The notes below the pieces were generated by a model that was not told the DNA's origin, did not search any database, and saw nothing but the letters and a program-made list of their open reading frames with translations. Below, one piece after another: positions 49,701 to 62,993 of a stretch of DNA of 64,000 nt. Source of the stretch: Spirometra erinaceieuropaei (Eukaryota > Platyhelminthes > Cestoda > Diphyllobothriidea > Diphyllobothriidae); NCBI GenBank assembly GCA_902702965.1, contig CACRXP010000180.1:44042-108041 (forward strand), written 5' to 3'. The stretch's first letter is position 1, and the number at the start of each line of letters is the position of its first letter. The position numbers were made by a program, and so were the translations under genes.

Positions 49701-52700
49701 TTTTTGTAATTTCCTTCTTTGGCGGGTCGACTGGCACCGGCTTAAATTCCGTTAGGCCAAAGTTCTGATAATACCACGCTTTGGTGAAGTTGTCGCAGTC
49801 GTAGATGAGGAATGCTCGGCCAAAGATCACAATAGTATTCCCAATCCGCAGGTCCTTTGGTGTAAAGTACTCCTTGATTTCATTTTCTACGAAAGGCAGG
49901 TATAATCATCGGTTATACTAGTCAATTTGAGATTTGCGCTCTCTGTGTGCGCGTGCCTGAAGGAATGAAGACAGAAGAAGCCTGAAGCAAGTATGTGTCA
50001 GTCTTTGCCAATATTCCGCTGGATGGAGGTGAACAGAGAAATCACGTCAGTTGGTGACATTATATCGACAATTTTGACTTTTGGTTCTTTCGTTTGCATC
50101 ATGAATGGGAGTTGTAAAGTCCCTCATAAGAGGGTAAAGTTAATGATAGGGCCGCTTATTTGTCTAGTGACTTGACGCGCCTACTAAGGCGACCAGAAAG
50201 TGGCTATACTCTGGTATTTGTGAACTCCTACCTTATAAAAGGTCTGGTAGGGACTCCTGGATTGGCTGCCTTGCGATTCGTCTCGCTGCTTTTTCAGCAT
50301 GTGAATTCTCCGCCTTTAGGATAAAACAGCTAGATAAATCAAAAGGAACTGAGGCTGAAACTGAAAGGTCGTGGTAGCCATGCACACGGCGGTTTGACCT
50401 AGCGAGCGACGTCTATCACGTGTCCCACGGATTGTGCGCAGCACCAATGACTTGCACAGCATCTACGGCACTCCCTCTTCCCTCACCTCCCTTGCCCCAA
50501 TGTCAAAACACCCGGAGGTAGACGCGAACTCATAGGCTGACAGAACTAAACGGCCGCGTATGCACTGGACAAGAAACACACTTTTCTATAAGAGAACTCA
50601 TTGTTGGCGCCTTCTCTTCGAATAAAGGTCGCGAATTCCTGGAGGTAATGCATCCAGATGGGGCATGCTTCAATAAGCATATAAATCTAAAGGACTCACG
50701 CCAACATCTCAGGAACAAGTGAAGAACTCATGTAAGGGGCATTTCTCTATTCATTCTCCATGCCCTTGTAAATCCAAGTATATTTTGTCGAACATATTCT
50801 TTTTATACCTACTTGGTGGCAAATCACGCCTTCCTCAAATTTTATACCTGAGGAAAGGGTATCTTTTGGCCTCAAAAAGTTTGTGATTGTGGGATTTTTA
50901 AGACCGTCGAACGTCCATTCATGGAGCATCTTGTCTGTACTTCTATTAATGTTGTCTATAAAATATACAGCATAGTCTACATCCATTGCAAAATTTTGTG
51001 AACGCCATAGGAAATCCCCTTAATGGCATGGAGGAATGTATTAAATTTCCTTACACGGAGAGTATAAGGCTTGCGAATTGAAGATCCTCGACCCAAATTC
51101 ATCGGAAAAAGGAGCTCAACATTAGTCGAGGATTGAAAAGCTTTCGAAGCCTTTCTTCGAGTATAAGATTTGAAGAGGACGTTATTTTCTACCGAAGAAG
51201 AGCAAGGAAGGATGTTTTCGAGCACTTTTTATGTGGAATGTATTGGAATCTATGTTGTCATTGAGAGTCAACAGAAAAAACGCGCATCTCTTAAGTAGTC
51301 ACTTTACAGATTACAGATTTCGCAGGCGACCGAGAACAAATGCTTTCAAAAAACTGACATTCTGTTGTAGGACTACGTTGCAAGACAATCAGTATTACAA
51401 CCCTACTTGAGTTATCCACCTAATTGAGGCTACATGTCATATTCCTGCTAACATTTCATAAGATCGGTTACCCACTGTATTATGCAAGCGTACTCCCAAA
51501 TTCACAGACGTGATATTAACGGTCAGCAAAACAAATATCGATCTGATTAGGAACGTCTGTGTAAAACAAAACACGAAAGTCCTACCCGTAAGCTCGAGAC
51601 AGACACTGGGAAAGGTTGGCGGCACTGCATCCCGATCTTTGGGAATCCTCTCTCTCCTGATGAGTACCGAGAATGGGTCTCGGCCATCATTGCGTTCATG
51701 TTTTTCTCTGACTTCCATAGTGTCGTCCATCAGATAATACTTTCACAAAATGAGAATAAGTTAGTTGATTTTATTATCGCGAATTAAACGGTTTTTCGGA
51801 GAAATAGGTTATTGAGATGTACCAAGCTATTGGAAATTTTCACCAGTATTGAATTGAGCTAAGTTAATAGGACCTTTATGTAAACAGCATTAATGAGACT
51901 AGTCATTAACAACTTGTAACCTCACTATAGGGTCACAATTTTGCAGCTGCGTTTCCACCGAATTCGTTGTGTAACAGCTTTTTTCGAATAAACCGTTTTA
52001 TATAGTAATCCCAGCTACAAAAAATGGTAATGTTCAACTAGAAGCATTTTCCTCACAAGCTCTGTGTAGTGCTGCCAAATGAAATATCATTAAAAACCTA
52101 GTCCATTAAAAGGCTACTGGTAATTCACGCTGTGAAGACGCTTCTACAATTCCTTCTCTGGAATATAGAAACACGATCAGCAATTTCTCCGAAGAGTGCG
52201 TGAAAAATTGCGTTCGCAACGGTCTTTGTCCTGATCATCACAGCGTTATTACTATCAACACCACCCCGGGACACCTCCACCGGGCACCGGGTTTCATGTT
52301 CGTCCATAATCTGTCCCACAAGAGCTCATACGAACTATCGATTTAGTGAACAATATGATTCCTTAGTGCAATTTTGGAAAGTTAATGACTTATAATTTCC
52401 TTGTTCCTCCTCCAGAAAGCCAATATAGCAGCTCACTTTTGATGTTGAACCGTTCATTATGCATGAAGTTTCTAAATTGCATGCTATACGCTTTCTAATT
52501 AAGGGAAGATCTCGACTCGCGATCAAATGCTTATAATAGGCAGGGATCACGTTACATACTTAACAACTGGCTCTTATATATCTTATATACTTATACCTTA
52601 TACACATAGACTATTTAAATTTACTAGTCACCAATCGGCCTGGCAGCATTTGACTTTATGAAAACCTTTGTTTCTGCGACGTCCCCATCGGTGAAATTCA

Positions 52701-55700
52701 GCAAAATCCAGTTTGTCTTGTTGAACCTCATCTCAGTCAGCTCAGACGAGTCAAGAATACCACGAATCCTCCGAAACGGTTTTGGAATACATTCAGGCTG
52801 TAGACTGTTGGCGAATTGTCATACCTTAAATTACACTAATTTTAAAGGATTTTTAGACGTAAACTTCACCAAGACACTATTTTTGTACGTTATTCACTTT
52901 GTGCTTTCATATTTACTCAGTTTTTGCATGAAAAGACATTCTGTACATCAGAAAACGAAGTTTACTGAATTAAAACTATTTTTTACGTTTTTGGGATTTT
53001 GCAGGTTTCTAAAAAAAGTGGCACTTCGAGGTAACCCAACACTGCCTTTAGTATTTCTTTTATGCATTTAATTCTTTAAAGGTTGTGTTTAGTTAACATA
53101 GACATTGGGTGCATTCATTCAAGTCCGGTTGCGAGTGATTAGCAATAATTCGTCAATTTCGACATCTCTCCTAAGTTAGGTAACCTACTGTACGTGTATA
53201 AACCATGCTACATGAAAAATTGTTTCACGGTCTCAAAATATCTTCTTGTGACAAACTTTCTAAAGCAGAAGCCTACCTCTTTATTCAAGTAAAAACTTTG
53301 GGAAAGGGGTGCTTTCTGACAAAATCAATGCAAGAAGGTGTGCTTTATAAAGAAACCGAAGGTCAGCTGAAAGAATGAAGGAGACGTAAGTAAGCATTTT
53401 TCAACTAATGGGATATTTCAGATGGCCGAAAAGATGGGCATTCAGGAGCCGGTTATTTTGCATGTCAATGGACGCTTCAACTGGAACTACATTTAAACAT
53501 ATCGGTCAACCCATCATGAATTTGGTGACCTCTGCCTTGGGTCTCCATAACTTACTGAGTGTGCTGGAAGTCGCTGACTGTTAAGAATTGAAGGACGAAC
53601 TTGAACCGCCGCGCTATGCATACATAAACAGTGTTATGTCTCACGCATCTGTGACATTACGCCGTTACTTGACGAGAGTACGAGTGCGAAGCATAGGTCC
53701 TGGGTCTAGGTGGTCATATTAACCTCGGGGTTGAGTTCGCTGGCCAAATCCAAAACAAATTACCTGTCTGCTGCTTTCGGGCGCTTGTTTACCCTAGGGA
53801 TTGTACCTCCGGCAACTTACATGTATAACAAACTTTCGCAATTCTCCGAACATCTCATCACGGTCATCCCAGACGGCATAAAATCGCAGGACTTGACGGT
53901 CCAGTTCTAGATGCTGGCGCCTTTTGTCGAAGGAACTCGGAGTCGTGTTGAGGGCAATAGCCTCCCTGATTGCTCTTTTTGTCAGGTAGGGATCTTCTGG
54001 TGCTTTCTCCGGTTCATTCAGTTCGAGACCTTCACTCTCAAAGAAGTTCTATAGGCATGGATAAATCAGATAGGAACCGATGCGAGGTAATTTGAAAATG
54101 GCTTATTTCATGGGAGGCACCAAAATGGCGAGAAGAGGAAGTAAGTGACTACCGTGGTAAAAGGCTTATCTATGTGCACTTGACTAACGTTTATCAGAAA
54201 CGGTTTACTGAAAGGGCCTTTGACATGTTTCGGACTACCAGTTTTTGGACCTCTTAAATATCCAGGCTGACTCGGCCCTGAGCATATTTTTGGTTAAGAT
54301 GGGAAGGAGACCCCGCACAATCATGTATATTTTTACAAAAAAGCCCAAGCACATTGTCCGAAAGCTCTCTTTATGGTTAGTTACTATTCGATATCACATT
54401 TTTGAGTGTGCTTTTGGCACACTGTTTGTCCAATCTTAGTGAACTCAACCGCGATTCACAAGAATTATTTTTTCAGATAAACCGGTATAGACAAAACTAC
54501 GCACTATCCTACAGCCAAATTTCCAATGTTGGCTGCTGAACTTCTCCGTGCCAGAGCTAGTCGTAAGGAAGTATGAAAATACATGTTCGTTTGCTGAGAG
54601 TCAGAAAGTCAAATTATGCAGTTCCTTCAAATGTGGATGTTCTACATATGTGCTCGGTATGTGGCACTTTTCAAGAACAAACGAACAAGTGGGTCGAAGC
54701 CTAAACAACTAGAGCCATGTTGAAGGAAGCAGTAGGGAAGCATTTATGCCTCGGTCTTAAAGGATTTACTCTAAGGTAATTTTCGGAGACTTTCCCCAAA
54801 GTTCCTCAAAGTTTTTTGAGTTTTCTGTTGATGGAATTTGAAATAACCTGAAAACCGACACGGCAACGGGCTCGTGGCCCAGTGGTTAGAGGCGTAGACT
54901 TCTAACTAACTGGTTGCGAGTTCGAGCCTCGGGTGTTCCACACTTCGGGGTTGGGTATGACTGACTGACGAGAGCTAATAAGCCAGAAATGACCATTCCA
55001 GTCTCTCTTATCTTTATCGGTAATGCCATAACCTGAACTGTTTACACAAGGCATTGAAACACCTTGGACACACATCATCCTGGCCCTATATAACCTTATA
55101 AGCAACTAAAAACAGGAGGGCGTATGTACTGTATTAAACATGTTGAGTTCTAAGTACGGCTGTTCTGAAGCCTCACTGTTAGAACAGGAAATGTTGAACA
55201 CTAAAAAATAATAGTATTATTTCAGCCGCAATATGACGCGCAACACGATGAACGATCGAAGTTTGGCTGAATTCCGTAAAGGTGCAGTAACCCGGGGAAA
55301 TGTAAAAGCATGTATATATGTGCGTTATCTTGGTTACGGCAAGATACCAAATTAGTAAACACAAGTAGTACATTCCAGAAGAATCCAGGCATCCCTGTCT
55401 AACAAGATGTCCTGGAACTCCCCGTAATCCACCAGACCCCATCAGTTCTGATGCAGTGTTCATCTCTGAGCACTAAATATTCCGTACCATCTCTTTGGGT
55501 TTTTCAATACGGCTTTTTATATGCTTTAGAAAACTCAGGTCGCAAACAAGCATACTGTCCCGCCAGTTCGCGAGGTAAGAGACTCGAAACTACCGGCCTA
55601 ACTATGCACACTTAGCTTCTGAGCTACCTCAACATAGGACATGCCGATGTGAAATGCAGAAATGTTAAAATAATGCTGCACTCTTGGAATTTCGAGTTCG

Positions 55701-58700
55701 CCGTTAATCGGTCATATAACCGCCGCATTTACATAAAGCTGTATGTCAAGCGTTGTTTCCGGTTAAATAAGTAAGCAAATCGGTTTTGCCATATTTATGT
55801 GTTCTTTTTCCCAACAAACAGCTCGCAAATCAACACCACGACGCAAGAGAAACGCACTTAAACCAACAGTCACGTCTAAACATATTTGTGGCATTTGACT
55901 CGGGAATACGGGAGTGATTGGGGAAGAGCGAAGACCAACCTTACGGCGATATGATCACTCCAGATTCGTTCGAATTTCCCCTTCACTACACAATGCGTGA
56001 CACTACAACGATAAACGAACTCCGACGGCTCAACCGTCGTAAGCGCCAATGACAACCGCATGCACCACGGGGTGGACACAGCAACGGTGACTTACGCGTG
56101 GACTACCGTATAGTGAGGCATTCTTGCGCAACATCTACCGCACTCCTTCCTCCCTCACCCACTTTGAGTCGATGGCAAGACGATGTCAGGACAACCAGAT
56201 GTAGCCTCGGACGTAATGGCTGCCAAAGCTAAGCAACCCGCCTACGTGTGCCGCACACCACCTGGTCCCAACAATATGCACCAAACTTCCGCGGGGTGGG
56301 CTTCACGAATCTCATGTGAATGACAGTGGCATAAAGGACACATTATGAGGGACGAATGCTGCCTGATTCTCAGCTCTGAGATGGACTGAGTCGGCATTAC
56401 CCTCCGACTGCCAGGAAAGATGGCTGCCCCAACCTCTGGTTGTGCAGATGAGACTCTTGACAATTTTGTGCACAGTCTGCGGCAAGTTATGCGCTCGCTT
56501 TCCCCGGTTCCACCTCGAACTCTAACGACTGATTCTTATGTCGAAAAAGCCTTGGACAACTGCACTCATGTGTTCGTTCGGTGTAACCATGTGCGCCAGC
56601 CGCTGGAATCACCATACAAAGGGCCGTTCCTTGTGCTCGCACGCAACACCAAGACCTGTCGGATACATCGCGGTGACGAGGAGGATGTGCTCAGTGTCGA
56701 TCGGGTCAAGGCTGCTGTCGCAGAGGAGTCGCCGGACCTGCCTCAAGGAGAAGACTGTGCTGACTTCCTACCCGGGGATCCTCCACCTTCCCAACCCTCC
56801 CTTACCCCGCTTTCCCCCACCGCCTCCGACCCCATCTCTTTCAATGCCACTGGCATTCACACCACTCCTAGCGGCCGCTGCGCCCACTTTCCCGACCTCC
56901 TTATCATTCAAGTGTATTAACAGTGCATTTACCTTCCGCGTCGTTTTTTTACGCCGGCCTTCGATCTACCGCGATAACCCATTGTCTATTTTTTGTTTAA
57001 TCACTACCTTTTATAGTTATTCTACCTGTTAATCATCTCCTAAACTCGCATTTATTCACTTTTGTTCAAGTTGGTGTTTATGGGACTGTAAAGAGGAGAC
57101 TAGAACTAACTGGATTTTCACCCACTGCCTCTGTTCTTCTCTGGGCGGCGTTGACAGTCAAGTTCGTTCTGACGCGGCCGTTTCGATTGGCTTTTCTCGA
57201 CTTGGTCTTAGCGTGGGATCGCGTTATCGATTGGCTAGGCCGACTAAAGTCCCGTCGACTAGCAACCTGTCAGACCTGTGTGCCTCAGTCCTCGAATTGA
57301 CGACACGGTGAGATTGATCAGTATTTCGTACTTTACTAACTGGTCGCGGCCGGACATGGCTCAGGAGTACACCGATACCTCGCGCCGTGTCTAACAACGG
57401 CTGGCTCTCGACTTGGTATAACATTGCCTGATGCCGACATCTGGGGGTCGCAAATACGCTATCTGCCACAATAAAGGCTGTCTTACTTATTTTGCCTCCT
57501 TGACTTTTGGCTTGGGAAACTTCTCTTTGTCGAAACTGTTTTCTCTACAAAAACACTGATGATGGCACACCGCCACAAATTTTCACGCGTGGAAAGTTAA
57601 CCAACCTTACACTATTTAGTCCGGATTAATCAGACACAGCCAGGGTCGTAGCAGGTACACGTAGGCTGTGCGCTGGCAATCCACACCAAACAGAGGATAC
57701 GTTGTAGCGCCTGAAGCCCATATAAGCCTTCTATCTCTGATACCCACGCCGCGCTAAGAATCATGTGATCGCAGCTAACGAGCAGCCGGAACATATGCGC
57801 ATGCGGCCTCTTAGGACAGCCTATCACAGGTTCCCAACAAACTCCGTAATCACCCAATTAAGTCACCAAGTTGATGATGACTGACTGTCGTCTTGCACAC
57901 ACATTCACGCCCCCCCCCCAATCATCCGAGTGGAAAGACACGGGCCTAGACTCAGAGCCGCCCGCAAGTCGGGAGCTCTGATCACAACTGAGTTACTGTA
58001 CTGGCGTTTTCCCTTTCTCTTCTGAAAAGGGGGTGGGACGCGATTATTGTAGTGCCTTGAGAACACTCACTATCTAGACGCTACAACTTCTATCTTGCCC
58101 GACCCTGGCATCCAACAATCGCCTGTGCTCCCGAGGGGTAGAGTTCAAGTGGCTTGTGTTGCATTCGCGTGGGGGGGGGGAACTTGTTCAAGTGGCGCGT
58201 AGGCAGTTGCGACCCTGTGGGCACACCTGCTTCCGAGTTGTAGTCGGTGGATTGGCTGCAGGTAAGCGCGTCTGGAACCGCTCACTGCGAAAGTAAATGA
58301 CCTTGACACAACAGTGCCTCGAACGGGGACGGCAGACATGGCCATGATGGCTGTCGCCAACGCGTTCTACGGAGAGTGAAACATCAAATCCTGTATGCGG
58401 TCCGGGTAACTTTAGGTCGTCTTATTGCTACACCAAAGTCGTGACCCATAGTGGAATTCGCCAGCCGACTGGAGCAGCTAAGCAGCCCTATCTAGGGAGC
58501 CACTGTTTACCACATTTTCCAGAGGAGTAGGCTAGGAAAAAAATCTGCAAAAATGCTCCGTCGACAAGCCGATCATAGTATAATGACACAAAAAAGTGAC
58601 TTAGAAACCGCATGAAGTACAACAGCTCATATACTCGACTCAGTCTAGTTACAGGGAATGTTCGTTTGCTTTTAACCAGCACAGAAACCAACCAATCGAC

Positions 58701-61700
58701 TGACAGCTCTGACCGCCCAGGAAATGACTCGCTAGAAGGCGAACACCGTGGCTTTTATTTAAATCGGTTTCTTAGAGCAAGGCCAGATGGAGGAACTGGG
58801 TGCAGGCTACTGTTTCCTGTATCATTAACGTCCAAGGATCGAGCGATCTGACCTCGAATTCACTTTCCCCATCAATACCGACGTCGAAAGACGACTGTCC
58901 TGTCTATCACAGGCCATTAATGATAGTCTCATAAACATGAGATTGCCACCCTGCGTGGAGAAATTATCCGCCACTGTCGGCGCCTATGCCCTCTAGTAAA
59001 ATGCTCCGACGATATGAGGAGCGAATCCTACGAAGACTTGCACGCACTCCTGACGACAGTGTTGCGGTCGAACAAGCGCACTGTCTCTGGAAAATTTATA
59101 GCTCGCATACTCACATTTAAAGCTTCCTAGAGGGATCGGTAGCCTCAGTGCCAAGGGCCTCCTACATGCATGTAAATAACGCAAGCTCCGCCTCACCAAC
59201 ACAAGTAACATCCTCCAAACCGTGAGAACCCAGCGTCGACGCCCCCTCAATCGCGTCACTAGCAACTGTCCGACTACGCCCTTACCAGAAGACGTGACAA
59301 AGTGGGTATTTTAGTGACAAATAGGATGTGAAGAGTAAAATAATCGACCGCTCACCGTACTATCGACTCAAAGATGGGGCGCTATCAGCGCCACTGCCTT
59401 AATAGTCCTTAAATGTGCACAAATGTAACACTAAGTTTGATTGAACAACAACGACTGAGAAGTCCGGCGTTTGATTTCCGAAACAAACAGGCTCGGCTAG
59501 CTATCCAACTAGCTAAATCAACGCCGATAAAGCCGCTTTTTTCGGATGCGGAAACCCATTGAAGCAGAGGATGAGGGAAATTCAAGGCGCTTAGACGTCT
59601 CCCAAGGCTGAACCAGTCTCTCAATATGCAGACCGCGGTGAGATAAGCAATGTCCTCAGTCACCAAAGCAGTAAACGGTCTTCGTGTCCTGGATCCTTTG
59701 CCACTGTTCAGCTGAGACAACGCAAGCCTGCTATCAGAAAAGTATCACACCCTTTAGCTCTTGTAGTCAACAGCTAGCATGACGGTACCTTTCCTTATTG
59801 ACCTGGTCAGTTACTTGCAAACCCGTCCCAATGCCTTACCTTTCTTGTAGTGTCACAGCACATTTAAACTTTGCACGAGCTTGCTCGACCACGTGCGCAC
59901 CATCCATAAACAGGTCCTCTCCCAGCATCTCACCACATCTCCACGCCCAATCACGCTTAGACTACACATGCGCCTGATACATGCATCGTTCAAGCGAAAA
60001 TTAGCAATCAACACAACACAATACGTCACTCATGCAGCGATAAAATATCCCAGCGTCCGTATGATGGGTAACACGTCGAATGTGAGAAAATGCACATGCC
60101 GCCCATGTGAATGCGCGTAACTTGCCGAAAACAAGTCCTGTGTAACACACGAAGATGGGGGCCCTCGCGTCTCTTCTATCACAGCGTACACCCTCAGTAC
60201 CAATCGGATCGACTAGGACGGTTCACGGACGCAAAAGGAGAGGTCAACATTGGGGCAAAGTAGTCCACTGCCAACTATAATCATTCTGACTTGTTCATAA
60301 CTCTCATTATATCCTGTGTGTCATGACTTGGAAGGCTGACTACTGATAAGATACAGTAGGTGGGCTAACTCATGAAATGTCAGCCGAAATTTCGAAATGC
60401 GTTTTCGTTTTGAAAAGATTAATTAAGCAGGGTTGTAAGACAAATCATGATGCAGCATAATTCTATAATGATCCAGTTACCTCGGGGTGTCAGCTTTCGA
60501 CTGAACTTATTTCCGACTGTATGCAACATATTTACTCTGCAAAAAATGACTACTTAAGTAGCATACATGCATTATTTTACCCATTTGGTACAAAAAAGTG
60601 TTTTCCCCAATTTTATACTCAAAGAGAGGATAAAACTCGGCTGTAAAAAAAGTTTCTAATTGTGAAATTTTTTTAATATCGTAACATGGCCGTTCGTAAA
60701 ACGTCATGTGTCTGCATTGACGAATGTGGCTTGTAAAGGTAACAGTGTGAATCAAAGCTGCCGCTAAATTTTGTGAATCCCATATGGTCTCCTCTTAATA
60801 CTGTGGAGGAATACATGGTTTTACGTACACGGAAAATATACGGCTTGTAGTTTTGAAACCCTGAATGCAAGTGTAACAGCGGGTCGGGTTGAAAATTATT
60901 CGGGAAATAAAAAAGTTTTTAAAACCGAATTATACTCTTCTTTTGAGTATAAAATCTGACGAAGACGTGATTTTCTACCGAATAAGTAAAAATAATGAAT
61001 ATTTTATGCATATTTTCCATGAAATATAATTGAATTTTCAAGGGCATCGAAAATCAATGAAAAAATTACATGCTACTTAAGTTGTCAGTTTTGCAGAGTA
61101 TAGTTTTTTGTATGCAGTGATTAAATAAGTTAATTCGAAAGCCGACATCCTGAGGTAACTGGGTCATTATAGAATTATCCTGCACGATGATTATTCTTAC
61201 AACCCTGCTTAACTAATCTTTTCGAAACGAGAACGCATTTCGAAATTTCGGTTGACATTTCATGAGTTAGCCCACCTACTGTAGCTCAGTCTTAGTCAAG
61301 ACCGTGAGCCAGGTCGCAATGGTTCCACGATGCGGCCCTCACGGGTCTCTCACATGTGTGAGATCCGACCCCCCTCAATGAAGCCCAGTTCATGAGGAGT
61401 TCTGGATCAAGCCGTCTACGGTACGCGCAGACGAGCAATTTTGCCTGGTCAGACACCACGTCTACGTCCACCCTGACTTCAGCCCGCCATCACAAAGTGC
61501 TAGGGGGTTTGAACAGATTGACCGAGGCAGATACACAGCAAATGCAGTTCATTATAAACAACTAGGCGCACAAGTCGTATTCGAGCCTAAATTATGGAGC
61601 AATGGTGGACTGAACTCATCGTGATGGTTGAAGCAGCAGTATTTTTAGTTGTGTCTTGCCGTATCTCCGTGTTTCATTAATTTAAAACTATAAATAGGTT

Positions 61701-62993
61701 AATCGGCCCTAAGACTAACAGTCAACGACTTAAAGGCAGGAATTCGGATGAGGATTAATTTTGATGACATGATCTTATACTCCAGATATATTGTAACTCA
61801 CATATGCCTCTGCAGAATGAGGAAAATCAATTCCAAAAGCTGGGAATTTTGACGGCCCTTCAACAAAATATTCAATCGGCCGGGACAATGCAATTTATAA
61901 CGTACCATTTTATTAATAAAGTCGTAGAAGAGCGGGAAACTTAAAGGGAAAATTTCGAATGCATCGTTTTTACGACCAAACACCACCATGATGCCAACGT
62001 TAATCTGAAAATGTTTTCTCGCATACTATTTCTAGGGTTGACCCTTCAAAAAAGCACCTACCAATAGCGTACTACCCTAACCGTGTGAGCACAACCTTAG
62101 GTCAGTACGGTTAGTTGTGGAGCAGATAGTTGTGTGCCAAATAACTACTGCGCCGATATGGAAAATCGAAGGATTTTATCTTCGAATGTCAGAGGTAATT
62201 TGGCATATACTTTCTGTATTGCCATTCCTAGCGCGCTATTTTACGTGCGAAGAGACAGAAATACAGAAGCTAAGACTTGAACTATCCCCATAATAATCGT
62301 TTCTTTGACTCTTGAATAATCTCTTACATATTTACTGCCCACAGTGAATGGAGCCAATTTTTTGCTGAAAATTTGGAACTTACGATTTCAAAATAAAACG
62401 AATTCCTCTCCCTCTCTCTGTACTCCATATACATGTGTATTTTCAAGTGCAAGCACATTTGAACTCATAGGTAAGGGATGGCTTTTGCAAATAATAAAGA
62501 ATGTTGACATAAACTAACGTTATCAGTAACCCTACGAAGAGTTAGCACTGTAATCTGATATCTCTGCCTGCTTTTGCTTATTACTGGAATGGCGCAATCT
62601 GCGCAAACTGTGAGAAGCAATGTAAGGTGTTTCTGTGTTTGAGACCCTGTTCGTGATTAACAAAACGTTAATGATCATCTCTGGCATTACTGACCAATTT
62701 GATAAAATAAATGCAGCCATTTCGAAATATCAGAAAGACACTGTTGACAACCTAAGTGAATGACCGGTAGAATATTACAGACTACAGATTTCCTGATTAT
62801 TTAATTTTTTTAAACACGAAATGTTTGCACTGGGCGAAGGCAAAAATCAAAGTTACCTTAGTAAATTCATCACAGTTGATTATCCTATAGACACGTCCAT
62901 AAACGGTTAAGTTTTGTCCGATATTCAGCTCCTTCCAGATATAGTGATCGCCAACATCATTTTTGGGTACACGTTGACGCCTCAGTAGTGTGC
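43766..62993 (-). CDS. EF-hand domain-containing protein, EFHC1/EFHC2-like (5' partial)
   Basis: Axonemal protein that in other animals sits inside doublet microtubules of cilia and flagella. Nine minus-strand exons, all with GT/AG borders and consistent phases: 62993-62857, 54048-53821, 51739-51586, 49886-49699, 47871-47731, 47100-46967, 46559-46284, 44336-44144, 43855-43766 (stop). DM10 domain 1 (second half): LLRRQRVPKNDVGDHYIWKE, RVYRIINCDEFTK. DM10 domain 2: DRQVLRFYAVWDD, HERNDGRDPF, GRAFLIYDCDNFTKAWY. DM10 domain 3: SAKVLRYEVKL, PDDALRRFILSYRLADDMIS, GAIIDVFGTRFVIMDADEYV. The EF-hand region in the last two exons (FLKYNKDRLTYVDL, FLDKHGCEGRMTLDQF) has degenerate loops and may not bind calcium. 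Coding content here is about 510 residues. The N-terminus lies beyond 63 kb and was not found. Introns reach 8.8 kb and are full of repeats. Confidence 0.93.
44337..46283 (-). other. EFHC intron with SINE-like piece
   Basis: Separates the exon ending at 46284 (donor GTAAGC) from the exon starting at 44336. Includes a plus-strand frame of 121 codons (45719-46084) that is not recognised, and the tRNA-like sequence near 44.73 kb. Confidence 0.7.
44728..44900 (+). repeat. Possible tRNA-derived SINE
   Basis: TAGCTTAGACGGGTGGAGCG resembles a pol III A box region; a poor B-box candidate lies near CCTTCGAGTTG. The downstream tail has no coding potential. Confidence 0.4.
47872..49698 (-). other. EFHC intron
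   Basis: Between the exon ending at 49699 (donor GTTAGT) and the exon starting at 47871. No repeat or gene recognised. Confidence 0.75.
50390..50515 (+). repeat. Dispersed repeat C, copy 1
   Basis: Shares GC(A/G)CA(G/A)CATCTAC, GCACTCC and TCCCTCACC with 56080-56200. Class unknown. Lies in an EFHC intron. Confidence 0.55.
50790..51477 (+). mobile_element. Older copy of the TA-flanked long-inverted-repeat element
   Basis: Aligns along most of its length with 60580-61281 (for example ATTTTATAC, AAATTTTGTGAA, TTGCGAATTGAAG against its counterpart, GTTATTTTCTACCGAA, TACAACCCTACTT) and ends CCCACTG followed by TA at 51478-51479. The left inverted end is missing or unrecognisable. Located in an EFHC intron. 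Confidence 0.65.
54869..55045 (+). repeat. tRNA-derived SINE
   Basis: The head TGGCCCAGTGG fits the pol III A box and GTTCGAGCC the B box, with tRNA-like spacing. The ends do not pair as an acceptor stem, so it is not a tRNA gene. The tail GCTAATAAGCCAGAAATGAC with CATTCCAGTCTCT matches the SINE tails at 33.7-34.0 kb. Confidence 0.8.
55560..55650 (-). repeat. tRNA-like fragment, possible SINE head
   Basis: Minus strand has GGTAGCTCAGAAGCTAAG (A-box-like) and TTTCGAGTCTC (B-box-like). No full cloverleaf. Confidence 0.35.
56080..56200 (+). repeat. Dispersed repeat C, copy 2
   Basis: See the copy at 50390-50515. The shared block here is TTGCGCAACATCTACCGCAC followed by TCCTTCCTCCCTCACCCAC. Confidence 0.55.
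56420..56920 (+). pseudogene. Ty3/gypsy integrase C-terminal fragment
   Basis: Plus-strand frame of 166 codons. Typical gypsy integrase end: FVHSLRQVMRSLSPVPPR, then TCHVFVR-type NCTHVFVRCNHVRQPL, the GPY/F-like module SPYKGPFLVL, and DVLSVDRVKAA, followed by a Pro/Ser-rich tail. Protease, RT and the integrase catalytic core are absent upstream, so only the 3' end of the element remains. Confidence 0.85.
57087..57551 (+). mobile_element. Probable 3' LTR of the gypsy element
   Basis: Begins TGTAAAGAGG about 165 bases after the integrase frame ends, has AATAAA at 57470-57475, and may end TCTCTACA. No partner LTR is in the window, so the borders are a guess. Confidence 0.45.
58830..59270 (+). 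pseudogene. LINE endonuclease remnant
   Basis: Plus strand: AINDSLINMRLPPCVEKLSA, TVGAYAL, SYEDLHALLTTVLRSNKRTV, then after a frameshift GIGSLSAKGLLHACK and KLRLTNTSNILQTVRTQRRR. The order matches the APE endonuclease of the same LINE family whose RT and finger tail lie at 17.8-20.2 kb. Dead. Confidence 0.7.
60354..61281. mobile_element. 928-bp element with long terminal inverted repeats and TA target duplication
   Basis: Ends CAGTAGGTGGGCTAACTCAT and its inverse, flanked by TA at 60352-60353 and 61282-61283. The inverted repeats run about 215 bp inward at roughly 85 percent identity (for example AAATTTCGAAATGCGTT, AGCAGGGTTGTAAGA, CCAGTTACCTC). No transposase frame. The TA duplication and CAGT start suggest a non-autonomous Tc1/mariner-type element. 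Confidence 0.85.
62070..62440 (-). repeat. Dispersed repeat family B, copy 2
   Basis: Inverted relative to 6110-6490. See that entry for the shared blocks. Lies in the large EFHC intron. Confidence 0.7.

Larger units (their letters stand above)
54049..62856 (-). other. Large EFHC intron (8.8 kb) rich in mobile elements
   Basis: Donor GTAACT at 62856, acceptor CTATAG before 54048. From low to high coordinates it contains a SINE, repeat C, a gypsy integrase tail with LTR, a LINE endonuclease remnant, the 928-bp inverted-repeat element and repeat B. The stretches 57560-58830, 59290-60350 and 61290-62060 hold nothing I recognise. Confidence 0.8.

Noticed and set aside
54869..54942. tRNA gene
   Set aside because: A and B boxes are present, but the 5' and 3' ends do not pair and the sequence runs into a SINE tail shared with other loci.
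56236..56463. Minus-strand frame next to the gypsy fragment
   Set aside because: Partly antisense to the integrase frame; treated as a shadow.
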